Counted from the first letter of the stretch, positions 7,564 through 16,227 are shown. The stretch is 37,636 nucleotides of DNA from Fibrobacter succinogenes (GCA_902791475.1 CADAWC010000035.1:1-37636); one strand, 5' to 3'. Program-made: numbers and translations. The notes: generated by a model not told the origin, from the letters alone.

Positions 7564-8976
7564 TTTAGCGTTCATCACATGTCTGCGCCATTTTCCGCTC
7601 TTCCAGCGACGCCAGAAAATCAGCGGAGCCGTGCTATAAACGGCAACCACGACAATCCAAGCGTAATGGGCCGGCAGGTGGAAAACGTAAGCCACGATGT
7701 ACAAGGCAATCGCCACGAACCAGTTCATGATACCACATGCGAACATCACCCAGACCGTATCGCCCGCACCGCGAAGCGCACCCGCATAAATCACGAGCAA
7801 GACTTCAACAAAAATGTAGAACGTCGCAATCCGAAGCATGAACATGCTCATCGGGCGAGCCGCATTAAAAATCGCAAGCGCGCTTTCCGTCGCCTCGGCA
7901 ACATCCGGCTTGAAAATATCCGTCAGCACTCCCGGCAAGAAAATGAAGAAAATCCCCATTACCAGGGAATAGCCCCAGCCGAGCTTAAGCCCGGAATAAG
8001 TCGAACGCGTTGCCGCAGCAGCATTCTTGGCGCCCACATAGCGCCCCACCAGGCTCGTCGACGCGACCTCCAGCCCCATCAGCGGCACATACGCCACCAA
8101 GTCCCAGTTAAACATAATCGAAGAAGCAGTCGCCGCCTCAGGCCCAAGCGCATGGAACATCAAAATCAACGACTGAAACGCCGCCATGTTCAAGAACATC
8201 TCGACGCCAGACGGGATTCCTTTTTGCAAAAGTTCACGGGTCAAAGGCCAGCTAAACGCGAACGCAAAACGCGTGCGGAACCGACGATGGCAACTATTGC
8301 TAAAGAACTTCGCAAACAGAATCACCGTAGAAACCACATTGCCAATAAGCGTGCCATAAGCAGCGCCCGCAACGCCCATCGCAGGAATCGGACCGTAGCC
8401 GTAAATCAATACAAAGTTGCAGGCCACGTTCACAATCATGCCAGCGAAAGCCGCCTTCATCACGACCTTGGTTTCGCCAATACCGCTAAAGAAACACGGA
8501 GCCGCGTTACGCAACAAGTTGATCACGCCACCGAACATCAAGATGTTGAAATACGTCTTCTGGTATTCGAGCTGATCCGCCGGCAAATGCTCCAGTCCAA
8601 ATGCAAAATGCCCCAGCGGAATCGTGAGGTACAAAAGCGGCACTGAAATCAGCGACAAGTACACCGATTGCATAAACACGCGGGCGCAATCCCAGCGTTT
8701 TTTACCGCCCAGGCGCTGCGCCACCATTGCCGTCGTATAGCTAATCGCTCCCGTAAAAAACATCGTGAGTGCAAGCTGCACCGCCCCCGCCCCAAGCGCC
8801 GCATTCATTTCGGCAGGGCCAAGCTTCGAGAGGAACAAACGGTCGATGAACGTCATGAACGTATCAAACGACATCGACAGAAGCATCGGGAGTGCCACCA
8901 CGAGCACATCCTTCACGTCACCATTCTTCTTGAATTTTGATGGTTTATAGAACTTACTTAATATCGTTTCAACCAT
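7561..8976 (-). CDS. MATE-family multidrug/toxin efflux transporter
   Basis: The 471-residue protein has about twelve hydrophobic segments. It carries MATE-type features: an N-terminal ALPMLLSMSFDTFMTFIDRLF helix with a conserved Asp, and an internal repeat of the same layout after about residue 235 (LLQKGIPSGVEMFLN). MATE proteins export cationic drugs or metabolites in exchange for Na+ or H+. The substrate cannot be predicted. The ATG at 8976 has no strong ribosome-binding site; TATCTT lies 9 nt upstream. A long open frame on the opposite strand (7579-8646) is a shadow. Confidence 0.88.
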   Translation of the reverse strand: MVETILSKFYKPSKFKKNGDVKDVLVVALPMLLSMSFDTFMTFIDRLFLSKLGPAEMNAALGAGAVQLALTMFFTGAISYTTAMVAQRLGGKKRWDCARVFMQSVYLSLISVPLLYLTIPLGHFAFGLEHLPADQLEYQKTYFNILMFGGVINLLRNAAPCFFSGIGETKVVMKAAFAGMIVNVACNFVLIYGYGPIPAMGVAGAAYGTLIGNVVSTVILFAKFFSNSCHRRFRTRFAFAFSWPLTRELLQKGIPSGVEMFLNMAAFQSLILMFHALGPEAATASSIMFNWDLVAYVPLMGLEVASTSLVGRYVGAKNAAAATRSTYSGLKLGWGYSLVMGIFFIFLPGVLTDIFKPDVAEATESALAIFNAARPMSMFMLRIATFYIFVEVLLVIYAGALRGAGDTVWVMFACGIMNWFVAIALYIVAYVFHLPAHYAWIVVVAVYSTAPLIFWRRWKSGKWRRHVMNAK

Positions 8977-9038
8977 AGCTCGGTAAAGATAGAAAATTCA
9001 TATACCATGCAACAGTCAATGCGACAATCTCATGCTTT

Positions 9039-9383
9039 TTATTTTCCAAGTTCTTTTTTCAACCTCAAGAGGACATCCTTCTTGTTGGAATCCGAGTTAA
9101 AGCGGAGGCTGTCAATGTACAAGCCATCTACAAAGCCCTTGGCAAACGCTTCGTTAGCATGTTCCCGCGTATCCCACTTTTTCACTTGCAATTGGATAGA
9201 CTCCTTTGCAAGCGTAACGGACAGCTTTTTCAGCAAAGATTCCTCTTCATCACGAACCACGCCCACTGAAAAACTCAACGAAGTTTCTTGTTTTTTAATA
9301 GTCGCGCGCTTTCGCGCACAGCAGTCAAAACGGGCCATCGCAAAGGAACTCAGCAAAATACAAAGTAATAGAATCTTTTTCAT
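9039..9383 (-). CDS. Small exported protein, last gene of the His/Met-rich cluster
   Basis: The 114-residue product begins with a typical signal peptide (MKKILLLCILLSSFAMA) followed by a CC pair and a Lys/Glu-rich, probably helical region. I do not recognise a family. ATG 9383 is preceded by AGAGGTG at proper spacing; a GTG two codons upstream is less likely. It follows the outer-membrane protein gene by 8 nt and is probably co-transcribed with it, which suggests a periplasmic or envelope role linked to that protein. Confidence 0.6.
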   Translation of the reverse strand: MKKILLLCILLSSFAMARFDCCARKRATIKKQETSLSFSVGVVRDEEESLLKKLSVTLAKESIQLQVKKWDTREHANEAFAKGFVDGLYIDSLRFNSDSNKKDVLLRLKKELGK

Positions 9384-9391
9384 GTTCACCT

Positions 9392-10573
9392 CTAGAAATC
9401 AAACATCGCTTCTACGCCGAAAATAAAGGAAGGATCATCTTTATTCTCTTCGATTGGCCAATCATCGCCATACGGGATATCGACAAGCACCATCGAAATA
9501 ATATCTATTTTAAAGTCAGGAACATTAAAGTAGAATCTTCCGCCGATGCGCGCAGAGCCCAAGTCATCTTTTTTATCTAATGTATTTGTATGTAATTCTA
9601 GCGGAACACCAATCGTCCAATATTCATTCAAAGCAACGCTCGGCTCGATGGCCGCAAAAAAGTATTCCGGTCGGCTCGTTATTTCAAGGCTAGTGCGTAC
9701 CGGATCATCAACAAACGCATAAAATAATGAACCGATAATGCAGAATCTCGAAATTTCGAACGACGGTTCTGCAAGCAAAACATGATTCGAGACAGCATCG
9801 TCACTTGCGAGGAATACCGAATGAAATCCGTACAACCCGTGGAAAGCAAAGTTTCCCAAAGATAGCGATACATCCAAGCCTGCATAAAGTTCATTGTAGT
9901 CTTTACGCTGATAGCTTTTGTAATCAAAATAAGGACGGAAAACTTGATTTGCAATTTCTAAGTCGTACGCCGCATGAACTTCATACGTATAACCTTCCAG
10001 ACAATCCATTCCCATGTACTCGCCAAACATGAAATGGTAATGGCAACTTTGGTCATTGCCCGCAGTGCCAAAACCTATATCAAATTGCAATCCGTTCCAC
10101 TGGAATTCTAAACCGCGAATCGTCTTTTGCGAAATGCCTGCAGCGTCATCGCGCGGATCCCCGAAATCATAATAATTCTTGAAAATACCTTCAAAAAATT
10201 TCAAGTCACCAACGCGAAAGAAAGTGCGTTCCGAACGAGCGTATTGAATATACGCGCCATTAAAGACAACAGCAGGATTTACGGGATCCATAGACGATTC
10301 ATCACCCATGTCCATCCCTTCCATATCCTCCATTCCGTTCATCGCCATCCCCATCGCTTCGAGTTCAAGCCATGCAGACCAGCGATCGTTAAAACGAAGG
10401 TCAAAGTCCAAATCTAGCATAGATTCAAAACGGTGCATAACCTTAGGCTCATCCGTATTCCAATCGGCATAAGCGTGGACCATCACCATCCCAGAAAGGT
10501 CCAACTTCGGGCGAATTTCAGAAAAAGCGACACCCGCAAACAATAAAACGCTTGATAAAATTATTTTATTCAT
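9392..10573 (-). CDS. Outer-membrane beta-barrel-like protein with Met-rich loop
   Basis: The product is about 393 residues, with a signal peptide (MNKIILSSVLLFAGVAFS), many alternating aromatic/polar beta strands and a terminal phenylalanine (EAMFDF), all typical of an outer-membrane barrel. Near residues 70-95 it has a methionine-rich stretch (MGMAMNGMEDMEGMDMG) reminiscent of copper/silver-binding Met motifs. A porin or metal-related outer-membrane role is inference. Start choice is uncertain: ATG 10573 is directly preceded by the T-run of a terminator hairpin, and an in-frame ATG at 10588 lies inside that hairpin. It sits between the His-rich lipoprotein gene and a small exported protein gene. 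Confidence 0.6.
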   Translation of the reverse strand: MNKIILSSVLLFAGVAFSEIRPKLDLSGMVMVHAYADWNTDEPKVMHRFESMLDLDFDLRFNDRWSAWLELEAMGMAMNGMEDMEGMDMGDESSMDPVNPAVVFNGAYIQYARSERTFFRVGDLKFFEGIFKNYYDFGDPRDDAAGISQKTIRGLEFQWNGLQFDIGFGTAGNDQSCHYHFMFGEYMGMDCLEGYTYEVHAAYDLEIANQVFRPYFDYKSYQRKDYNELYAGLDVSLSLGNFAFHGLYGFHSVFLASDDAVSNHVLLAEPSFEISRFCIIGSLFYAFVDDPVRTSLEITSRPEYFFAAIEPSVALNEYWTIGVPLELHTNTLDKKDDLGSARIGGRFYFNVPDFKIDIISMVLVDIPYGDDWPIEENKDDPSFIFGVEAMFDF

Positions 10574-10606
10574 AAAATAAAGGAGCATCCTTTTTACAGA
10601 CGCTCC
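10571..10606 (-). terminator. Terminator/attenuator overlapping the outer-membrane protein start
   Basis: On the minus strand GGAGCGTC (10606-10599) and GATGCTCC (10589-10582) form an 8-bp stem with a 9-nt loop, followed by TTTATTTTAT, which runs straight into the ATG at 10573. It lies just after the hydrolase gene and could set the ratio of the two gene products. Confidence 0.65.
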
Positions 10607-10622
10607 TCCCAATAATGATTAA

Positions 10623-12014
10623 TTACTTGTCGCCTTTGATAAAGTTGTCGATGTAGTCCGTCACAGTTTCTACAGTGGCTTTGGAGCCCCAATGCGTATT
10701 GTGGTCAGCATCTTTGACTTCACGGAACACGACTTTCTTTGCCTTAGAAAGGCCATCCTGCAACGCTTCCTGCGACTTTTTATCGAATATAGCGTCCTTT
10801 GTACCCCAAATAATCTGGACATCCGATGTAATCGAAGAAAGACGATTCGAATTATCAATCTTCAACAAATTCTTGACGAGGAATTTCCATGCATAGTAAG
10901 GAACTTGTTTTAAATGTTCCAAGTTCGCCGCTTGGAATTCTTCATCGGAATTCGTATTTTCGCCCCACTTTTCAATGAAGGATTCAGGAAGTTTCTGCGT
11001 GGAATCGTAAGCAAAAACGCCATCAAAAGACTTGTCACCAGTACCGTTCACAAGCCAATCAATCGTGGCATTCGTTTCATCGACCGCAGCGCCCGAGCCA
11101 ATCAATGTAATGGATGCAATTTTATCGGCATGCAAAATAGAGAGTTCCTGCGCCACAAACGCGCCTAGAGAATGACCAACAATATGCGGCTTCTTCAGTT
11201 CAAGTTTATCAATAAAGGCTGCGATATCATTCGTCAATTCCTTGACCGCATAAGCCGATTCTTCAATAGGTTTATCCGTCTTTCCGTTACCGCGGAGTTC
11301 CGGAACATAAACGCGGTAGCCCTTCTTTGCAAGCGCCGGCGCCACCTGCGACCACGAAACACGACCATCCGTAAGCCCATGAATCAAAATGACAGGAGTT
11401 CCCTTTTCGTCACCCGTAACCGTATAAGCCAAGTGGATTCCTGTAGACAAATGCGCAGCCTTTTCGGTCCAATCAACTTTTTGATAATCCGAAAATCGCT
11501 TGGTCGTAAAGGTATTGTTCTTGCCCATAAAATGATGACCATTCACCTTTGCGTTGTCTTCAAAAGCGTAAACATCCGTATTGCTGCTACCCACGTGAAC
11601 CACATCGGCACTACCCGAGAAATCGACGCGGCCAGAGCGCTTAATCAACAAATTGCCTGTGACCTTGACGTTTTTAAGCACCGTTGCGCCCGGCGTTGAC
11701 GTATTCACCGTCAAGACGCCTTCAATCGTCGTATCCTGCAAGAAAATGATGCCATCTTTAATATTTTCATCGCCAAGCGTCAAGCCGCTTGATGCAGATT
11801 TGTGGTCACCAGATTCCGTAGCATGACCAGAATGTTCATCAGCAGCACCGGAATGCGTTTCGCCAGAACCGGAGTGTTCTTCCGTAGAATGGTTTTCATG
11901 ATCTTCGGAGGATGCTGCAACAGAATTTGAATCGTCTTCAGAACATGCAGAAAGTGAAAGGATAGAAGCTAAAATAATAGTCGAAAGTTTCGTACGGTTT
12001 TTAAAGATATTCAT
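10623..12014 (-). CDS. His-rich lipoprotein with C-terminal alpha/beta-hydrolase domain
   Basis: The 463-residue protein has a lipoprotein signal (LSLSAC, lipidated Cys24), then a His/Glu/Ser-rich linker (about 34-75, ten histidines, with repeated EHSG-type units). Next is a beta-rich segment of repeated short strands (about 80-175), followed by an alpha/beta-hydrolase domain (about 185-463). The hydrolase shows the oxyanion HG motif (ILIHG), nucleophile elbow GHSLG with Ser282, Asp407 in WGTKDAIF and His438 in DADHNTHW, so it should be catalytically competent; substrate unknown. The His-rich linker could bind Zn, Cu or Ni. ATG 12014 has GGAGG 5 nt upstream. It is first in a minus-strand cluster with the Met-rich barrel protein. 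Confidence 0.75.
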   Translation of the reverse strand: MNIFKNRTKLSTIILASILSLSACSEDDSNSVAASSEDHENHSTEEHSGSGETHSGAADEHSGHATESGDHKSASSGLTLGDENIKDGIIFLQDTTIEGVLTVNTSTPGATVLKNVKVTGNLLIKRSGRVDFSGSADVVHVGSSNTDVYAFEDNAKVNGHHFMGKNNTFTTKRFSDYQKVDWTEKAAHLSTGIHLAYTVTGDEKGTPVILIHGLTDGRVSWSQVAPALAKKGYRVYVPELRGNGKTDKPIEESAYAVKELTNDIAAFIDKLELKKPHIVGHSLGAFVAQELSILHADKIASITLIGSGAAVDETNATIDWLVNGTGDKSFDGVFAYDSTQKLPESFIEKWGENTNSDEEFQAANLEHLKQVPYYAWKFLVKNLLKIDNSNRLSSITSDVQIIWGTKDAIFDKKSQEALQDGLSKAKKVVFREVKDADHNTHWGSKATVETVTDYIDNFIKGDK

Positions 12015-12051
12015 TGAATCCTCCATTGTTAAGTTGATTTTTGTAGGCACA

Positions 12052-12081
12052 ATGATAGATTCTGCGGAGGCTTTTGTCCAA
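12052..12081 (-). promoter_or_regulatory. Probable promoter of the His-rich lipoprotein cluster
   Basis: TTGGAC (12081-12076) and TATCAT (12057-12052) are spaced 18 bp apart on the minus strand, giving a leader of about 30 nt before the GGAGG and ATG at 12014. Confidence 0.5.
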
Positions 12082-12178
12082 TACTATTATTTCATTACTG
12101 ATGATACAATTTTTTTATAACTAAAAAAAAGGAGCAGCATTCCGCCACACCTTTTATTTACAAATTAATTCACACAAG

Positions 12179-13405
12179 CTATCGTTTCAACTTTTTCAAA
12201 TTTTCCAAGCGGTTCAAGGCATCATTGAGCGTTTCGTCTTTCTTCGCGAAATGCAAACGAACAAGATGGTCCACCGGCTCGCGGAAAAAACTTGAGCCAG
12301 GCACTGCTGCCACGCCCACCTTCTGCGCCATATCAATGCAGAATTGTTCATCGGGCAATGTGCCAGCCGCGCATTTCGAAGCGCTACAAGATTCGCGCAC
12401 TCCGCTAACATTGCGGCGACCGTATCCGAATTCCGAAACATCAATCAGCACAAAGTAAGCGCCTTGCGGTTCGGTAAAATGCAAACCGAGATTGCGGAGT
12501 CCGTTTGTAAAAACATCCTTCATGTGCGTGTAATGCGCCTGCAACCCCGTATAATACGAATCGTCAAAACGGAGCGCCGTCACAGCAGCTTCCATCAACG
12601 GAGCCGCAGCACCCACCGTCAAAAAGTCATGCACCTTCTTGATGCGTTCCATAACCGGTTCCGCCGCAAGCACATAGCCCAAACGCCAGCCCGTAATCGA
12701 GTAAGTCTTGCTCAAGCTGCTACATTCAATCGTGCGTTCGAACATTCCCGGGAGCGTCGCTATGTACGTGTGGCGATGCGGAGCAAAAACAATATGCTCG
12801 TAAACCTCGTCTGTAATCACATACAAATCATACTTGACAGCAAGCGATGCAATAATCGAAAGTTCTTCGTGCGTAAAGACTTTACCGCTCGGATTCGCCG
12901 GATTGCAAAGCACCAGCGCCTTCACGCCAGGTTGCGCCATCGCACTTTCCAAGACGTTCGCATCAAAGCTCAAGTCAACAGGCGAAAGCGGCACATAAAC
13001 CGGAGTTGCCCCGCAAAGAATCGTATCCGCAGAATAGTTCTCGTAAAACGGCGAGAACAGCACCACCTTATCGCCCGGATTGCAGACCGACATCATCGAT
13101 GCCATCATCGCTTCGGTACTACCGCACGTAATCACAATCTCTTTTTGCGGATCGTAACGCAGCCCGCTAAAATGGAACTGCTTATCGCTCAGCGCCTCGC
13201 GGAAATTCTGCGCGCCAAACGTAATCGCATACTGGTGCGGCCCCGTCAAAGCGACTTCCGAAAGCCGTTTCGTCAAAGCCTCCGGCGGGTCAAAATCAGG
13301 GAAGCCCTGCGACAAGTTAATAGCCCCGCAAGCATTTGCAATACGGGTCATTCGGCGGATAACGGAATCGGTAAAAGTTTCGGTGCGTTTACTTAACGGT
13401 TGCAT
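12179..13405 (-). CDS. PLP-dependent class I/II aminotransferase
   Basis: The 408-residue protein is a fold-type I aminotransferase. Landmarks are INLSQGFPDFDPP near the N-terminus, CNPANPSGKVF with Asn171, ITDEVYEH with Asp199, and the PLP-binding Lys233 in SLSKTYSITGWRLGY. The SQGFPDF start is typical of the kynurenine/methionine/glutamine-type (YbdL-like) branch, but the amino donor cannot be fixed from sequence. A Cys/Ser-rich insertion (about residues 337-357) precedes the C-terminal small domain and looks lineage-specific. The ATG has no Shine-Dalgarno. It is divergent from the amino-acid symporter gene across only 50 bp, which hints at shared amino-acid metabolism. Confidence 0.85.
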   Translation of the reverse strand: MQPLSKRTETFTDSVIRRMTRIANACGAINLSQGFPDFDPPEALTKRLSEVALTGPHQYAITFGAQNFREALSDKQFHFSGLRYDPQKEIVITCGSTEAMMASMMSVCNPGDKVVLFSPFYENYSADTILCGATPVYVPLSPVDLSFDANVLESAMAQPGVKALVLCNPANPSGKVFTHEELSIIASLAVKYDLYVITDEVYEHIVFAPHRHTYIATLPGMFERTIECSSLSKTYSITGWRLGYVLAAEPVMERIKKVHDFLTVGAAAPLMEAAVTALRFDDSYYTGLQAHYTHMKDVFTNGLRNLGLHFTEPQGAYFVLIDVSEFGYGRRNVSGVRESCSASKCAAGTLPDEQFCIDMAQKVGVAAVPGSSFFREPVDHLVRLHFAKKDETLNDALNRLENLKKLKR

Positions 13406-13455
13406 GGCGGGGAAATTTAAAAATTTTTCTACTATTTATCCAATAGGAGAATTCT

Positions 13456-14889
13456 ATGGTCAACCCCTTACATCCCGTTGTTTCGGCGCTTAACACCGCC
13501 CTGTATGATTTCTACATTGTCCCGCTGTTTTTGATTGTAGCCGGGGTATTTCTTTCCGTTCGCTTGGGATTTCCACAAGTCCGCTACCTGATCGAAACAT
13601 TCCGCGTTACCCGCGAAAAGCCTTTGCACAAGCACGGCATTTCGTCATTTGGAGCCTTGATGGTCTCGACCGCCTCCCGCGTGGGCACCGGAAACATCGT
13701 CGGTGTTTCATCCGCTATTTGCCTCGGCGGACCAGGCGCCATTTTCTGGATGTGGGTCATCGCCATCCTCGGCGCTGCCTCCGCATTCGTAGAATCTACC
13801 CTCGCCCAGATTTACAAACGCCATGATGACGTATCAGGGCACTCCTACGGCGGACCGTCCTATTACATCCATACTGCACTCGGCAAACGCTGGCTAGGCG
13901 TTCTCTTCTCAGGCTTTGTGCTCCTCACCTACATCGTGGGCTACAACCTACTCGCTTCGTACAACATTCAAGACTCCCTTACCGGATACAAATTCTACGA
14001 CAAAGCATCGACACCGTTCATCGTCGGATTCATTTTAGCCGCCCTCTTCGCATTTTGCATCTGGGAAGGCGCCAAGAAAATTTCCACCATCACAAGCTAC
14101 CTCGTTCCCTTCATGGGAACCATCTACGTCATCGTCGCCTTCGGCATTATCATATACAACATCTCGAATGTTCCCGCTATGTTCGGCACAATTTTCAAGA
14201 ACGCATTCTCGTTTGACGCCGGATTCGGCGGATTTGCCGGAAGCTGCATCATGTACGGCATCAAGCGCGGCCTCTACTCCAACGAAGCAGGTATGGGTTC
14301 CGCCCCGAACGCAAGTGCAAGCGCAAGCGTCTCGCACCCCGTCAAGCAAGGCCTCGTGCAATCGCTCTCCGTATTCATCGACACGCTCCTCATCTGCTCC
14401 GCCACAGCCCTCATGTGCCTCTCGACCAACATCGAGCCCAGCAAGGACATCTCTGGAATCATTTACGTACAAAAGTCTCTCGCCTCCGTTCTCGGCAGCA
14501 ACGGCGCCATTTTCATCACATTCTCCATGTGCCTCTTTGGCTACACCACGCTCATCGGAAACTACTACTACACCGAAGGTTGCCTCCGTTTCATCTTGAA
14601 CAGGCGCCCCACAAAGAAAATCCGCAACGTATTCAAGACCATCGCGACCGCCATCGTCTTCTTAGGCGCCACCTCCAGCGCATCGTTTGCCTGGGACAGC
14701 GCAGACCTTTGCCAAGGCCTCATGGTCCTCGTGAACATCCCCGTCATCTTGATACTCTCGCCAATCGCTATCAAGGCCCTCAAAAACTACACCGACCAAA
14801 AGAAGAAAGGTCTTGAACCCGTCTACATCGCAAAAGAATGCGGCGTCGAGCAGCCCACCGACTACTGGAATCCAGGACAGAAGCTGTAA
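13456..14889 (+). CDS. AGCS-family amino acid:cation symporter
   Basis: The 477-residue multi-pass protein matches the alanine/glycine:cation symporter (AGCS) family. Motifs include SRVGTGNIVGVSSAI, GGPGAIFWMW, ASAFVESTLAQIYK and GMGSAPNASASA. These proteins import alanine, glycine or related amino acids with Na+ or H+. AGGAG lies 7 nt before the ATG. The end is marked by a strong terminator. Divergent pairing with an aminotransferase gene suggests, but does not prove, coordinated amino-acid uptake and transamination. Confidence 0.88.
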   Translation: MVNPLHPVVSALNTALYDFYIVPLFLIVAGVFLSVRLGFPQVRYLIETFRVTREKPLHKHGISSFGALMVSTASRVGTGNIVGVSSAICLGGPGAIFWMWVIAILGAASAFVESTLAQIYKRHDDVSGHSYGGPSYYIHTALGKRWLGVLFSGFVLLTYIVGYNLLASYNIQDSLTGYKFYDKASTPFIVGFILAALFAFCIWEGAKKISTITSYLVPFMGTIYVIVAFGIIIYNISNVPAMFGTIFKNAFSFDAGFGGFAGSCIMYGIKRGLYSNEAGMGSAPNASASASVSHPVKQGLVQSLSVFIDTLLICSATALMCLSTNIEPSKDISGIIYVQKSLASVLGSNGAIFITFSMCLFGYTTLIGNYYYTEGCLRFILNRRPTKKIRNVFKTIATAIVFLGATSSASFAWDSADLCQGLMVLVNIPVILILSPIAIKALKNYTDQKKKGLEPVYIAKECGVEQPTDYWNPGQKL

Positions 14890-14907
14890 AAATTGCGGTA
14901 CAAGAAA

Positions 14908-14936
14908 AGCAGGTCGTTCGCACGGCCTGCTTTTTT
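14908..14936 (+). terminator. Rho-independent terminator of the symporter gene
   Basis: AGCAGG and CCTGCT pair around a 12-nt loop and are followed by TTTTTT. A closely similar hairpin (same arms and near-identical loop) recurs at 16281-16304. Confidence 0.85.
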
Positions 14937-14958
14937 GCATTCTTAAAGACTGTAATAG

Positions 14959-15183
14959 CTATAAACTGAGAATTTCCTCTTCAGAAAAGCCAGTCGATTT
15001 AGCGATTATAGAAACATCTACATTCTGTTCCTTGAGACTTTTCGCCATTTGGCGTTTTTCCTTATCCGCTTTCGTCCGCTCGGCAGAAGCCCCTTCAGCA
15101 AAGCCTTCCGCCCTGCCTTCGGCAAAACCTTCTTCCTTGCCTTCGGCAAAAGCGTTTTCGCGTTCAGCCATCACATCCGTCAT
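14959..15183 (-). CDS. Possible intragenic small Rpn product (RpnS-like)
   Basis: Inside the Rpn gene and in the same frame, ATG 15183 (Met250) is preceded by GAGG at 8-nt spacing, a good ribosome-binding site for this genome. It would give a 74-residue protein comprising the FAEG repeats and the C-terminal helix-turn-helix-like end. In E. coli, small C-terminal Rpn proteins made this way inhibit the full-length nuclease. That this one is expressed here is inference. Confidence 0.45.
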   Translation of the reverse strand: MTDVMAERENAFAEGKEEGFAEGRAEGFAEGASAERTKADKEKRQMAKSLKEQNVDVSIIAKSTGFSEEEILSL

Positions 15184-15930
15184 TTTCTTTACCTCGCAGT
15201 TGAAAAGCTCTTCTGCAAAATTAATCAATTTCACCGATTCAAGCAACCGCCTAAACGTTTCATTCTGCATAATTTTTTCAGGAGCAGGTTCTTCCTTGAT
15301 AACAACCCTGATAGCACGGAGCCACTGAGCAGCATCAGATTCGTCATCCTTGGTAAATCCCAACTTTTCGAGCTTAAAAAACTTTTCAATTTCCACGAAA
15401 ACCTTCTGAATCTTCGGGAAGAACTTCTTGCCATGACACATTTCATCGACATGATGGATGTATTCATGTTCTTCTTCCGGGAAAAGTTCAAAATCCAGAA
15501 GTCCAAGAAAATAGATATGCGGCAATTCAAATTTTTCGCTCTTATGGACCTGATTTTCAATAACACGTGATACATAGTATTCCACGCGATCCTTGAAAAA
15601 CTTGTCCTTCTGCTGTTGAATTTCAACAAGAACCTTTTCGCCTGCATTGGTCGTACCAATGATATCGACAATACAGTTTTTCTTATTGAAAATACCCGGG
15701 AATTCCTGCATTTCCAGCGAAATTTCCCCGATGGCATCGCCACCATGCAAGTCAAGCATCGCATTCAACAGCGAAATGAGAAGCGAATGTGACTTTTCCT
15801 CCGTGAATACAATCTTGAAAACGCCATCACTCAAAAGATAAGCGTACTTGTACATTTTTTGATATTTGGCAAGGTTCTTCGGATCCTTTTCCATATCCTT
15901 AAGCATTTTATAGTGCTGAGAACAATCCAT
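14959..15930 (-). CDS. Rpn/PD-(D/E)XK family nuclease (transposase-like)
   Basis: The 323-residue protein is an Rpn-type, transposase-derived nuclease. The PD-(D/E)XK core shows Asp89 in CIVDIIGTT and Glu103-x-Gln105 in VLVEIQQQ. It ends with three 8-residue FAEG-type repeats (FAEGKEEG, FAEGRAEG, FAEGASAE; about residues 261-284) and a C-terminal helix-turn-helix-like segment (IIAKSTGFSEEEIL). E. coli Rpn proteins are DNA endonucleases involved in recombination and phage defence, regulated by small products translated from inside the gene. An equivalent internal start is visible here at 15183. ATG 15930 is chosen as the first start, with GGATG about 9 nt upstream. Confidence 0.8.
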   Translation of the reverse strand: MDCSQHYKMLKDMEKDPKNLAKYQKMYKYAYLLSDGVFKIVFTEEKSHSLLISLLNAMLDLHGGDAIGEISLEMQEFPGIFNKKNCIVDIIGTTNAGEKVLVEIQQQKDKFFKDRVEYYVSRVIENQVHKSEKFELPHIYFLGLLDFELFPEEEHEYIHHVDEMCHGKKFFPKIQKVFVEIEKFFKLEKLGFTKDDESDAAQWLRAIRVVIKEEPAPEKIMQNETFRRLLESVKLINFAEELFNCEVKKMTDVMAERENAFAEGKEEGFAEGRAEGFAEGASAERTKADKEKRQMAKSLKEQNVDVSIIAKSTGFSEEEILSL

Positions 15931-16029
15931 ATTTGATTCATCCCGCCGAGCGAGATGTCCTTTTTGAATGGTTAAAACAAACCTTTAATGACAAGGCTTT
16001 ACGTCTACCATATTTTTCTTATGACAGAC

Positions 16030-16192
16030 GGTGCTCTACGTTGATCGCCAGGGGGCCAGTTTCCCCATAGGGTGTATGCTGCCTCGAATATTTTCGCCTG
16101 CCAAGCGAAACAAAGGGAGGTCGGCGTCAAGCAGATAGTGAAACAACCTGCCCGGATCGAATACGCTGTCAGCAGGACGAAGTGCTATCAAT
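16030..16192 (-). ncRNA. Candidate structured RNA, 6S-like architecture (strand uncertain)
   Basis: A non-coding, moderately GC-rich island sits between AT-rich flanks. The ends pair (UUGAUaGC near 16190 with GCgAUCAA at 16048-16041). Inside are a strong UUUCGC/GCGAAA hairpin and a GGGG/CCCC hairpin. On the minus strand a TTGCAC-17-TATATT promoter places +1 at about 16192, exactly at the start of the closing stem. The overall shape (closing stem, internal bubble, terminal hairpins, ~160 nt) recalls 6S RNA. The plus strand also contains GGGGGCCAGTTTCCCC, which resembles proteobacterial 6S, so the strand is not settled. It could also be an unrelated RNA. Confidence 0.4.
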
Positions 16193-16198
16193 ACCATG

Positions 16199-16227
16199 AA
16201 TATACCATTTCAAAACTTTGCGTGCAA
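16199..16227 (-). promoter_or_regulatory. Promoter for the candidate structured RNA
   Basis: TTGCAC (16227-16222) and TATATT (16204-16199) are separated by 17 bp on the minus strand. No credible CDS follows directly, which supports an RNA gene. Confidence 0.5.

Noticed and set aside
7579..8646. Long plus-strand open frame opposite the MATE gene
   Set aside because: Arg/His-rich composition without domains and full overlap with a clear MATE gene mark it as an antisense shadow.
12344..13396. 350-codon plus-strand frame opposite the aminotransferase
   Set aside because: It has no recognisable motifs and is Arg/His-rich; the opposite strand encodes a complete PLP enzyme.
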